From positions 12,361,326 to 12,425,325 of the forward strand of contig JACAXG010000009.1 in the NCBI GenBank assembly GCA_018881555.1: a DNA stretch of 64,000 bases, given 5' to 3'. Below, piece after piece: positions 50,201-61,298 of this stretch; the first letter of the stretch is position 1, and every line of letters starts with the position of its first letter. Source of the DNA: Amblyornis subalaris (lineage: Eukaryota; Chordata; Aves; Passeriformes; Ptilonorhynchidae). The notes below the pieces were generated by a model. It worked only from the letters and a program-made list of their open reading frames with translations, ran no database searches and was not told where the DNA came from. Both the position numbers and the translations under genes were made by a program.

Positions 50201-52900
50201 TCTAAAAAGTCAGAGCCAAGCTCAATCCCACTACTAATTTAGCAAGTATCTCAGGGTAGAACTAGAGTGTCTGATTGTAATTTTAGCATAAATACTGTAA
50301 GAGTAATTCAAATGTTCCCCTGCTTAGAAATATTATCACTATATTGAATAATTTTAAAGATGTCTTTTATAAAACAATGATTCATTCAGATATCAAACTG
50401 GGCAAATATATTAAACAAAGGCAAATAAATAATATAACTTGAATAGAGATAATTATTGTTCAAAGTCACATTCTGGCTGATTCATAGGAATGGCATATAA
50501 AAGGCCAAACAACCAGCTTGCAGTGACCACACATACACTTCTTTCAAAATAAATTTATGAGAAAAATATCCCTTAGTCATGAAAGAGTAGAAAGTAGGGG
50601 ATTTCTTTGTGAATATAACCCCTTTCCCATTTTAGTATGGGAAAAAGAGAGAAACACAGGAGATGTTAAATGGACTCCTTAAAGAAAAAAAGTACTTTCC
50701 ATATCTTCTGCTAATGTAAAAGAAAAACTGAAGAACATTCTATATATACTTAACCTAGACTAGGCCATCACAATCCTTCCTAAAAAAGGGACAGAGTATT
50801 ATAATCTCCTTATTGGCTCCCCCTTTACTCCAGGACACTGGTTAAAAAGAAATCACCAAAGAAGCTGTTGTCCCTTCTATGGAGTGCAACATACTCTTGG
50901 CAGGCTAGGCAGGAACAAAAAAGCATGCATCGTCCTCCTTCAATTTAGCACTCAGGGCAGACAAAGTGGCCTTCGGCTTCCATAATTAAAGAAGAAAAAG
51001 GCAATTGGCTCACAGGCCATAAACTCTTGCTGAAAGAGCAACTAAGATATGAAAGGAGCAGGAAGAACTAAAGAACCAGATAACAAAGCTTCTAAGTAGA
51101 AGAAAAAAAGAAAAGGAACAAAAAAGAGGAACAAAGAAAAATCATGCATATAGAGAATTATCAAGAAGGGTATTTTTAAACTCTTTTTGGTTTTTTGTTC
51201 CTTTCCATCAAATTCAATTTATTTTGATTTTTAAGTAAGCATAATCACTTTTCAGAGATTCTTGATAATTTTCTGGTTTAAAGCAAAAATTCAAGGTTTT
51301 GAACTGTTCACATCAACAGTAATGAATTACACCTCTAATAAGTTCAGCAAATGATACCCAGTCATAATTCCAAACATGATTTAGGCTACACTGTGTCTCA
51401 TGTGATTCTGGAGGTGCTTTTTTATTGTTATGTATTGAAGTATGATAGATCCCAGTTCATAATGGCTGGTTGAAATATATGTTTTCATACTCTTCAGGAA
51501 AAGGTCATTATTATCAGGGCCTATTTGAGGGATAGAAACAGGGATCTGGCACTTCATGAGTTTGACTACTGATAAATATCTTACCACTAGAACTGTCCAG
51601 GAATACCCACACACACAAGGAAGCAGGAAGAAAAGTAAGTTACTACTTCTAATCCTGAAGAAAAAAACACCAAACCACAATCTCCTTTTCTTTGGGTTAC
51701 TTATGAAATAAGGTGTTGATTTCACATACTGTAAATCCCCAAAGGACCAGATGTTGCACTGACTGGGTCAAAAAAATTACAAGAATGGTCTAAACATTTT
51801 TTAAGAGGTGAGGCCATGAGGAAATGAAAAGAAGGAGAAAGATATTGAAGTCATAGAGTTATATTTGTTCTTTGCCTATGCAGTAAGCAGAGATCTTTAA
51901 ACAGAAGCTGTCTTTACAGACTCCCTACAATGATAAACCAGTAGACTCATTTGGTCCAACACTTCATCTGGAAAACACCTAAAGCTAACTGCTGCTGTCT
52001 TCCTGCAAAAAGATTCAAAAGATTTTATCAGACCAAAAAGCCAGCACAATGAAATTTATCCTGATCCAACCACAAGCATCTGCTCACACTGTCTGCCAGT
52101 CTGTTCTGCAGACCTAGTAAAAATGTACAGCTGAAGAGACAGACTTAATTTCAAATGCATTAAATCATAGCCAGACTGCTATTTGGCATAATGAGAAAGA
52201 CCTTCCCCACTCCTTTTCTGTTTGTGTATAAAAATGCATTTGTATTGCCTGTCATTATTTGGACTGACTGACCTTGAGAGTTTGTGGGTTTTTTGCTTTG
52301 TTTCTGTTCCTTTTCAATGTGCATGTTGGACAAAAAAAACACTGCACAGTGTGATACAAGTGAAGACTTGGATAGGATGAGTTCTCTGGTTTGATAATAG
52401 AGTACATCATGGTTGTGCCACTGTCCATGATGGGATGAACTGCTGTCTTAGCCTGCTCCTTTTCAACATACGTACAAAGAACTGATTAATGTCTTTCAGA
52501 TATGATACTTACATGTCCTTCTCATATGCATTTTAACATATGGTCCCCACAGTATTCCATTCCTTGGAAGTATTATATGACTGCTGTGGCACTGCAGCTG
52601 GAAGGCTGAGCAAAGCTTCTTTCAGAACATTAGTTTTCTGAGAAACAAAAGCACATCATTTGTGAAGGCCATCTTCTGTCTGATAGCTAACAGCAGTCAG
52701 TGCTACAGGAGTCCTTTTACTGAGATGAACACAACATATGCACAAGATAGCCGAAACCAAAATGATAATTAATGCCTACAAGGATATTGGATTATCATTC
52801 CTTAATGTTTAATGATATTTATGAACGGTCATGGTTCCAGAAACCTCTTATGTAGGAGAAAAGCTGCACCTGTTGAATTAGGGAGGCCCACACAGAGAAA
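47216..52900. other. AT-rich non-coding stretch with small simple repeats
   Basis: No gene was found. An (AAAC)n tract lies at 48200-48222, a T-run at 49984-49995 and a purine-rich tract at 51080-51145. N bases lie at 48902 and 49630. The 106- and 114-codon minus frames (48854-49174 and 51381-51725) lack splice support, and the first contains an N. No transposon was recognised. Confidence 0.55.
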
Positions 52901-52902
52901 AT

Positions 52903-52913
52903 TGTGTGTGTAT

Positions 52914-52960
<47 letters not shown>
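52903..52960 (+). repeat. (TG)n/(CA)23 microsatellite
   Basis: A short TG run (52903-52914, interrupted by TA) turns directly into 23 perfect CA units (52915-52960). The change of phase makes a self-complementary junction, so the tract could fold into a hairpin or adopt Z-DNA. It is the longest perfect microsatellite in the window and likely to be polymorphic. Confidence 0.97.
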
Positions 52961-52963
<3 letters not shown>

Positions 52964-54690
52964 GCCATAACCAGGACTATACACATACATCTATGTTATT
53001 ATACAGAGATATATAATCCTAATGTTATAGCTCCTCAGCATACTCACAGCCAAGAAAAGTATCATGCAGCATCAAGTTGTGATGACTTGCCTATGTTTTC
53101 AGAGACCTCCTCTTCTGAAATGAAAAAACACTTTAAGAATTCTAAAGCACACTAGCCAAAACAAAGGAAGCAAAGTTGGAGCAAAAGTGCTGTGTACCAT
53201 GAAACCAAGAGACAACTATGAGTAACTCGGTTTACAATAGAGATGGAAACAAACACCAGTTGCCAAAGACACGCAAAACTGATGTAGAGTGAAAAAGAAT
53301 CAATGCAAGGGAATGTAAACACAAGGAGTTGTAAGTGTCTGTCTGGAGTACTGAGCATCCTTCTTACACCTTACTCAGCGTGTGTGTGGTGGCAGATTGG
53401 GCAAGGCCTGGCCCCGAAAAGAATTTCTGCACTATACTTTATTAACTGCAGAATCTGTTGGGTAGAAAGCAGTCTGATTTGAGTTTATAATCCCTGGAGA
53501 TATGCATTTAAATTCAAGCCAAAGGTTATTCCCATGGCTTTAAAATCTTCTGTTGCTACAGCTGAAAGGAGAAAGTTTTGACAACTGAAATTTAGATCTT
53601 TGAGAAAAGATTCACTTTGAGACAATGAATAAATGTCTCTGAATATAACACCACAGGGGTCCTCCTCACAGCCTGAAAGATACCCAAATAACAGTTCTAG
53701 ACCTGTTCCTTTCTAATATTCTCTCACCTATCTTTCTATAGAGGAAAATTCACCATCTTTAACTCATTTTTAAGAAATAAAACAGATCACCTTAGTAATA
53801 TTGAGAAGAACCGAAAGTTACCATCCCATGTGATCAACTGCAGGGACAAAAGAAGTCCTGAGGGCACATTTTTGAACTGTTTGACCTTCAATTAGCCAAT
53901 CTTTATTGAATCTCTGGAATTACATTGTTGTAATATATCCTCTTCTTTGATCAATATTAGTAATGTTACATCACAGTCTATTTGGTATTCTTTTACCAGT
54001 GGAAACAAAGGAGAAAACCACTTTTCTCTCCTTTCTTGCATTTCTTAACAAAGATCAACAAATGCAAGTCTTCTCCTCATTGAGCATATACTGTTGGCAT
54101 TCACATCCATTAGGGAAGGAATCGAGGTCTCTTAATTACTCACTTTTCATATGTTAAACAACACAGCTTCCCAACTCCCACAGAAATAAAATGATAAATG
54201 AAAGGTGAAATATTTAGCTGCTTATTGCAGTTCACGAACCTTAAGACGGGAGGGGAAAATTTAGAGTTTCAGGGAGCAGCAAAAGTGCCAAATACTGGAT
54301 GGGAGTTTATTTTCTGAAATCCAAGCAGAACTTCTGGAGTTGCAATAAGTCTATTACAAGACTTGAGAATGTTAAAGTATTCTCAAAGTTGACTTTTCTT
54401 CAGCTCAGTTTTTTTTCACCTCTATTTTCCCACACGAGGCATCACCTCCTCCCTTTCTCCTGACAGCATTAGTCACTAAGATCAGAATCATCATCAGATC
54501 TGCAATGTTCAGACCCACATTTGCTCTCCTGATGATAGGAAATCTCACTGTATGGGTTTGAAAAGTGGCCAATAAGAGACAAATGCTATTCGGGAGAATT
54601 TCCCCCCGGTGCCAATTCCATGTGTTCTGGTTCCATTCTCTCACCATTTCTCAACAGGGAAGGAAGAGACAGTCATTAAACTCTATTTAT
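52961..54690. other. Non-coding stretch, nothing recognised
   Basis: No gene, RNA or repeat family is seen. Frames are short (under 85 codons) and overlap on opposite strands. Confidence 0.55.
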
Positions 54691-54694
54691 ATCA

Positions 54695-55150
54695 ATACAC
54701 TCCTCTCTAGAGAGATAGATTATGTCAGAGCCCTGAGTGAGGTACAGAGGCATCCTGCCACTCTTCCCCTGACCTGTCCTGGGCTTTAGCTGCCTGTGCT
54801 CACTGCTAGCTCCAATAACACTGCTGGGTAACCCTGGATCAGTTGCTGGGAAAAGAGCTGCAAGAAACCTGCCTCTGCCTCTCAGCTCAGCAGCTGTATT
54901 TAAGCTCCAGCCCTCGGCCTGTTCCTGTGCTCTGCGTCTTGCTGATCCTGGCTTGACCTCATCTCCATCAGCCCTGGTCTTGCAAAGAGGTTCCTGGCAC
55001 GGGTGAGGGGTGCTCCCCACGAGCAGAAGCTACAACGAGCAGGGACGCAGCAGCAGAGGGCAGCACACTCAATGCTGAGGACACCTCTTCGATCCTCAGA
55101 AGTGCAGAAAAACCCCGAGAAGAACTTTAAAAAGCCCTTCTACATGGTCT
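54695..55150. other. GC-richer patch of unknown origin
   Basis: This is the most GC-rich block of its size here. It is open for 114 codons on the minus strand (55020-54676) because few AT-rich stop codons occur. A TATA-like TATTTAAG lies near 54897, followed by pyrimidine-rich sequence, and a CACGAG/ACGAGCAG pair lies near 55018 and 55036. CpG content is only modest. It could be part of a decayed LTR or other repeat, but I cannot name one and see no flanking duplication. A gene promoter is not supported. Confidence 0.3.
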
Positions 55151-58100
55151 CATTGTCGAGCTTGCATTAGCCAGCACAACTCACAAGCAGAAATATGCAG
55201 AGTGTAGTTGAACTACATGACAGTTTTAATTTATAAACTTCAGTTCTATAATTTCTATTCAGTGTGTTGGCAAATAATAATTGCGGCTGATAACAAAATT
55301 ACTTGCATGGGGGGGTAATGATATGTGAGCTGTGTGTGATGAAAGGGAGGAAGATAAGGCTGTGACCTGCCTGAGTGAAGTACAGGATATCGAATGACTT
55401 AGCTGCTGATTTCCTTGCTGTTTGCTCTTGTGTTGGANGGATAACACAGTCTAGCACATCTCACTCATGCTTAATGACATTTTCCAGATGTGTTGTTTTA
55501 TATCTACATTTCAAAACATATACACAGTTAAAATTAAGGTTACATCAATATCATCCCCAATCAAGACTCAGGAAACGAAAACCTAGTTCTACTAATTGAA
55601 CTGTTCATACAATCCTTTAATCATTGTTATTAGTACCGTTTAGCTATTGACAGTGTACAGAAGGCANTGTATACCTTGCAAGAAAGGGAATTTCTTCCAT
55701 GCAGAGCAAAACAAATGGTAATATAATAAGCATTAGAAATCTACCGGGAAAAAAAAAATCTATTTTTGTAAAGAAGCTGAGCTAGTGTTACCCTGAGAAC
55801 ATTCATGTTTCCGTTTCCTGACTTGAGTTTCAAAAACATTTACTTTTATTAGAAAAATTAAAACAAAAGTTAAGAGGTCTTCCAATTTTGTTTCTCTTCC
55901 AAGATGCAGACAAACCACCACAGATAAGACCACTAATCTTCAACTTCTGGTTCAAACAATATACAAACTTATATAGTTCCTCAGTTTTTCTGATTAATTA
56001 AGATGAAGATTACAACCAGAGGGACATGTGCCTTATTATGCCTTTATAAGATGTGACAGTCAAATGTTCATTCCAAAAGAATTTGAAGGAGAAGAGGAGG
56101 AGACTTCTGCTCTTGTTTTAGTTTCAGCTTCTACTGTATCACTAAAACAAACAAAGAAGTGTTTTAAAAACAAGTTATACTACCAATTTCCAAGTTCCAC
56201 CAGAATTATGCTCATTTGTTACAAGAATTTATCTACGAATCACTACAGTACTGCCAATCTGGGGTGGGACAATGACCTCGTAATAGGCAGCAGTGAAAGC
56301 CAGCCTATCTACCTATTTATATCACATTTATCATAATGGCATACATTTTCCTTGGAACTACAACTTACTGTCAGTGATTCCCACTTCCTATACCACATGA
56401 CAAGGAAGCACCAGAGGTTACAGTCAATTTTTAAGGGGTTTTTTACCCACTTTCCTAGCTAAACAAGTTTATGCAGTCAATATTATCTGCTCAGTCAGCC
56501 TGCTTACCACCCTCATTAATCACTTTCTGAACTGTTAGTTTTGCTGAAATTTAACTTTGGAGTGGGGAGGTTAAACACACTGTTCCCACAGGTACTGTCG
56601 AAAGAGACTCCCNGTGAAAGGGAGAGACCTCAAGCCCACACCCTTAAAGAGGGACAGGCCTGAACCATGCACCAGAGAAGCCAACATGGGAAAGAGCTCA
56701 GGCACAAAACCTATGAAAAGTTTCAATCAATGCTTATGTCTTTCCAAGGCTCCAAAGTAAAATTAACCACAAGACCAAATCAGTAGAAAAGATTTCGTTA
56801 CTGCCAGCAGAATTGATACCAAGGAACTAATGGCTGTTATTACTTTCCAGGTCTTCTTACACAAGAAATACTGTGTTTATCATGTAGTGAAAAAAGGGAA
56901 GTAGACAGTAAAATGGTGCTATTGTAAACAACTTTGTATTTCTTTTGTATCTTCTGGAAGGAAATAAATTCGGTGATACTGTTGATTTTTAATGACTTTT
57001 CATTAAACATGAAGAAAGGATATTGCCAGCCTAGTCTCTCTCTCTTTCCAGTTCCTGTTTGCCAAAAAAAGGAGAATTAAAAAAACAAAGGGACTATTCA
57101 TACTCTTAAAACTGAATGAAAGCTTTCTATGCATTGAATGAGGACTGCTGCTTGCATTAGGATAGATGACTAAGGGGAATCCATATCTAAATGAAAATAA
57201 AATTTTAGAAAGTTTTTGCAAAGTATACAGTTAAAACTATCTTAAAAACATAAGAATCTCATGTCCTACATAAGAATATATATTTTTTTGTCTTTTATTA
57301 TTTTAGTCCCTTATCTTTCTTAATAATTATGTTAATTTTTAAAAGAAATGCTGTTGCTTCAACACCATGAAGTAGCATGTGGATCACACAGATTTTTAAG
57401 GTTATCACAGAGGCAATGAAACAGTCAAGGTGGGATTTNTCAAGCTTAAGTTATAACTAAACTTCTACTATATATCAAGAAATCTCATAGGAAGCAAATC
57501 AAAGTTTCGAAGGAAGACCAATATTGCCTGTCGACAAAAACAGACTTGGCAGAATTTATAGATGCACAAAACTGCAGAAAACAGAGGATAGATGTAACCT
57601 GGAAAACAACCTTTTAAAAATTATTGTTAATTCCATTTGTTTAAACAGTTTTAAATGGTTCTGTGAAACACTATTTTCATTTATTTAGCAACCACTATTA
57701 TTTGTATTTTAAGTCATTGATAGAAATTTGGTTCATGTATAATCCAAACAGAGCCAAATACCCAGCACTGTTTTGTCCTCAGATAGCAGGAGAATAAATG
57801 GAGCAGGCAAGCTACAGAGCAGACACTATGATTCCTTCAAGCTTATTAAACCTCTACAGTGAAGAAAAGGAAGAAAAGCCCTAAAGCACACAGCAGAGCA
57901 ATCTTACCAAGCATCTCTTCTAAGCTGTGTTATTTCTCTGTAAAACTGTGACTGTTCTCTAGGAAGCTCCACACCAGGCTGCTCCTGCTGCTGCTGCCCA
58001 TGTCCAGCTCTTGCTCAGGACTCACATCAACGGGTCCTCAGTTAAGGTCCATGTGCTGTAAGACAGGGTGTACTTACAGATGTAGTCACTAACCACGGAC

Positions 58101-59165
58101 TGCTGCAAGAGGGTCACAACCCGCATATGTCATAAGCCCCTGAGAGAGAAACTTGTGGAATAGCTGTTTGGGTCATAAAAATGAGAGTATATTCAGGAGG
58201 GATGTGGGCACCAATGTACCAGCAGCAGGTGGTATGCAGTTCCTTGACTACAAAAGGCAAAGAGAATGACAAGGGGAAAAAACCCTATGGAATATGTCTC
58301 ATTTCCTTGGAAGAGTCACTTTTTTTCATAAAATGTGTGTCTAAAAATTAAAATACTTATGTTTGCAGCAACCCTGCCATAGTAGGCTGTAAAATATGAA
58401 ACAAAATGTGGCTTTCTTCTCTCCACTTTCCCCTTCACTGAGTTGATTCAGGAAGACTGATTTGCCTTACTCATATGGGACTGCCGTGGTGCAAACCTTG
58501 TCTTCCCTGGGAAGGAAAACTAATGCCTCAATAGTGATGCAGTTCAAAAGGTGATTGAAGTTACTGAGCAAAGGCACCTCCATGCCACAGCCCTTCAAAA
58601 CCCCACACCATTACCTAAGACCTCATAGTATTTCAGTTTTTCATTACAAAATAAGCCAAAACGGCATATCTGTTATAGCGGTCTCCAGATTGCTGCCTAG
58701 AAAAACAACAAAGAGGCTGCAGGACCTGTCCCTCACAGTGCCAGGCAGAACCACGCTGCAGACAGTCAAGGACAGCTATTCAGATGCCTGAGAACAGCCA
58801 TAAGTTAACTTCAAAGGCTGTTGAGACGACAGTAGCAGGGAAAAGTAAGAGAAGTCATCCCAAAATGTATTTAGCTGACTTTGGAAGTAAAATTAAAACA
58901 ATCTTCAGATTGTTTCGAGACTGAGTCACCCAAAACAGAAGGACGCAGTAGGAGTGCAATATGCTAATAGAGCATCCCTTTTATTTGTATGCAGATGCAT
59001 ATAGGCATACAGGCATAAAGATGTTGGGATGTACCTGAAATAAAATATTTTCTCCCTATAAAATATTTATGACTGATCTAATCTTACATTAAATGTTTCT
59101 TAATAATGGCAAACATTTGAGGCATTATAATTGGTGAATTGCTAGGACATGTCATGAAACTAAAT
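55151..59165. other. AT-rich non-coding stretch
   Basis: No gene was found. The part at 55200-55430 has enhancer-like AT cores (CAAATAATAATTGCGGC and AAAATTACTTGCATGG) but nothing decisive. A purine-rich block lies at about 56590-56700, a (CT)n tract at 57033-57047 and a short CTG run at 57981-57997. N bases lie at 55438, 55667, 56613 and 57439. Confidence 0.5.
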
Positions 59166-59169
59166 GCTT

Positions 59170-59430
59170 AAAGCGTAGAAATTACCTTTAAGTCATCTAA
59201 TTCGAATGAAATTATAAAAAATTATGTTCTATTCATTATTTTATGTACGTCTTATTATAATAATGTGGTTTCGTTTATGTAACAAAAGCATCCTAATTAG
59301 ATCTTTCTTAAATAGATACAAGTTTATCAGTTAGTGTATTCTGGGTAAACCATTCCAACTAATGCAGCTATTGCCGCTAATGCTGTGTTTTAATTCTTCC
59401 AGTTGCTAGAGGATTTATTTATACGCACAG
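59170..59430. promoter_or_regulatory. Candidate conserved non-coding element
   Basis: About six CpGs (near 59174, 59212, 59248, 59272, 59375 and 59424) persist in very AT-rich sequence. They lie beside homeodomain-type cores: TAATTAG at 59294-59300, TTTCGTTTATGTAAC near 59270, and the pair CTAATGCAGC and GCTAATGCTG around 59360-59386. No frame or repeat is seen. Function is inferred from composition. Confidence 0.25.
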
Positions 59431-60554
59431 CATGGAAGCTTATGCTTCTTTGACTGCACATGAAAATAAAGGACATTCAAGTAAAGAGAGAGAGTAGAAA
59501 ATTAACAATTTTAAATCTCAAACCAACCCACATTTTCAATAAAAGAAAAGACAAATAGATGGACATACCATGATAAATAAAACATGTGCTTTGACATCTC
59601 CTGGNTTTAGTAGACAAATTGATTTATATCTCTCAAGTAAGAGACAGCAAGGAACACTTAGTTTTTGAAAACTGGCACACTACTTAGAAACCAGAATGTT
59701 TTTATTTAATTATGATAATTGTCTATTAACATTCTAAGGCATGCTAAAACACTAGAAGCTCTTCCTTGCCTTTCTTCTCCCATTATGACAGATAAATTCA
59801 TTCAAATTCCCTTCCTTCCAACTCCTTTCTGTCAACACAGATGCAGTTAAACAAAATCAGTGAGAAAGAGAAGAGGAGGAGAAGCATTTTGTTTTAAAGT
59901 GTCATTGCCTATGTTAGAAATTCACAAGTATCAAAATAAATGAAGACAACTGACAAATTATAGATGAGATCCACCAGCAATCAATCCTCACTCCCAGCCC
60001 AAGAAAAATCTTTAGTTCTCTTTGAAAACACTAAATGCTGAACATATTTCTACACTTCCTTCTTAAAATCACCGTATCTTTTTTGTCTTCTTTTAACGCT
60101 TTGACCTGATTTCTGAGGAAATTACGTTTAATGAGATCATGGTTTTTTTCTAGGTACAGTGATTTTTTAACTTGTTGGCCAAATATAATCAAATCTGAGA
60201 GTGGGATAGTGATCTCATGTCTAAATAGTATTAGAAGCATTTTATGATTTCAATAGCTTACATAACTTATGGTGGTAAGCACAGAACACTTTGGAATACA
60301 AATCAACAGCTCCTCAAATGCACATGCCTGCTGAAATTCAACAATAAGCCTCATTAAAAAAAATCCCGAAGAGAAGGGTTTGTGTTCAGTTACTTGTATT
60401 TTCCCCTTATTCTTACTTTCAATGAAAAACAGCTTTCTTGAATTTGTAATAGTAAAGAAAATGGTAAAACAGTAGCTATTCCACCAGAATTTTAAGGACA
60501 AAATGTCACCTGGTAATTCTGGAATTTCTGTTCAAGTATTAGCACATTTTTGTT
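59431..60554. other. AT-rich non-coding stretch
   Basis: No gene was found. A short (GA)n run lies at 59484-59495 and one N at 59605. Frames at 60031-60240 and 60250-60501 on the minus strand are short, AT-rich and unsupported. Confidence 0.55.
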
Positions 60555-60628
60555 ATCACAGTTCATCATGTAAGTATTATATTTATCACTTGTTCATGAT
60601 ATAAGTATTATATACATAAAACTGTGAT
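60555..60628 (+). repeat. 31-bp tandem duplication inside a 9-bp inverted repeat
   Basis: Two diverged copies of a 31-base unit lie head to tail at 60561-60591 and 60592-60622, sharing GTTCAT and TAAGTATTATAT in register. The pair is bracketed by ATCACAGTT (60555-60563) and its complement AACTGTGAT (60620-60628). An AT/AC alternating tract follows at 60641-60661. Confidence 0.75.
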
Positions 60629-60845
60629 TTATATCTATGAATATGTATATATACACACACACTTGCACATAAATATGTGCCAGTTGAAACATGTCATCTT
60701 ATCTTAACTAAAAGATTTTCAGTTTATACCATAACATAACAGTTGAGCATTTCTAGTAACAATCAAAGATTTTTGAAACCACTGTGAAAGGAAGTTTAAA
60801 TGTAACAAAAAGTATAGAACTTCCTGCAAGCAGTCACATGGAAAA

Positions 60846-61092
60846 GACAAGGCGTAATGGGTACAAGTTACTCCTGGGGATATTCTGATTGTGCACAAGA
60901 GGAAAACTTTCCCAGTGAGAACAATCACCCATTGGAATGACTTCCTCAGAGGAGCGGTGCTTTCCCCAACACTGGACACTTTGACCGGACAGGGTGCTGG
61001 GCCATCTTGTCAAGACAGTGCTTTTGTTAAGAAAGGTGGGACCAGGTTATTCTTGAGATCCTTCCAACCTGGTACTCTTTGACTCTGTGATT
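60846..61092 (+). mobile_element. 5'-truncated CR1 LINE fragment, first of a tandem pair
   Basis: The copy starts with the CR1 block 'gacaaggcgtaatgggtac'. It continues through 'gaggaaaactttcccagtga', 'acccattggaatgacttcct', 'ccccaacactggacacttt' and 'gatccttccaacctggtac', and ends with the CR1 terminus GACTCTGTGATT. Its internal wording resembles a CR1 subfamily different from the copy that follows it. It is non-coding, and the frame at 60891-61082 is merely CR1 sequence. No reverse transcriptase is present, as is usual for short copies. Confidence 0.85.
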
Positions 61093-61285
61093 AGGAAAAA
61101 GTTCTTCACTGAAAAGGTGATTAAGAACTGAAACAAGCTCCCCAGTGAAGTCATGGCTCCAAGCCTGTCAGTGCTCAAGAAGTGTTTGAATAACACTCTT
61201 AGACATAAAATTTAACTTTTAGGTTGTCCCATGAGGAGTTAGGAGGTGATCCATGAGTCCCTTCCAACTCGAAATAGTCTATGAT
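61093..61285 (+). mobile_element. 5'-truncated CR1 LINE fragment, second of a tandem pair
   Basis: The copy begins at the internal CR1 block 'aggaaaaagttcttcact'. It continues through 'aacaagctccccagtgaagt', 'ccaagcctgtcagtgctcaa' and 'gaagtgtttgaataacactc', and ends with 'gtcccttccaactcgaaata' and GTCTATGAT. It is the same general type as the minus-strand copy at 44638-44889. Its 5' end abuts the 3' end of the preceding CR1, with ATT shared at the joint. A short perfect inverted repeat, ATGATAG/CTATCAT, lies at its 3' boundary (61281-61298). Confidence 0.85.
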
Positions 61286-61298
61286 AGTTCACTATCAT

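Noticed and set aside
51381..51725. 114-codon open frame on the minus strand
   Set aside because: AT-driven composition, no domain and no flanking splice signals.
54676..55020. 114-codon open frame on the minus strand in the GC-richer patch
   Set aside because: The openness is explained by local GC content reducing stop codons. No conserved motif is visible.
60891..61082. 63-codon open frame on the plus strand
   Set aside because: It lies wholly inside a CR1 3' fragment, which is non-coding there.
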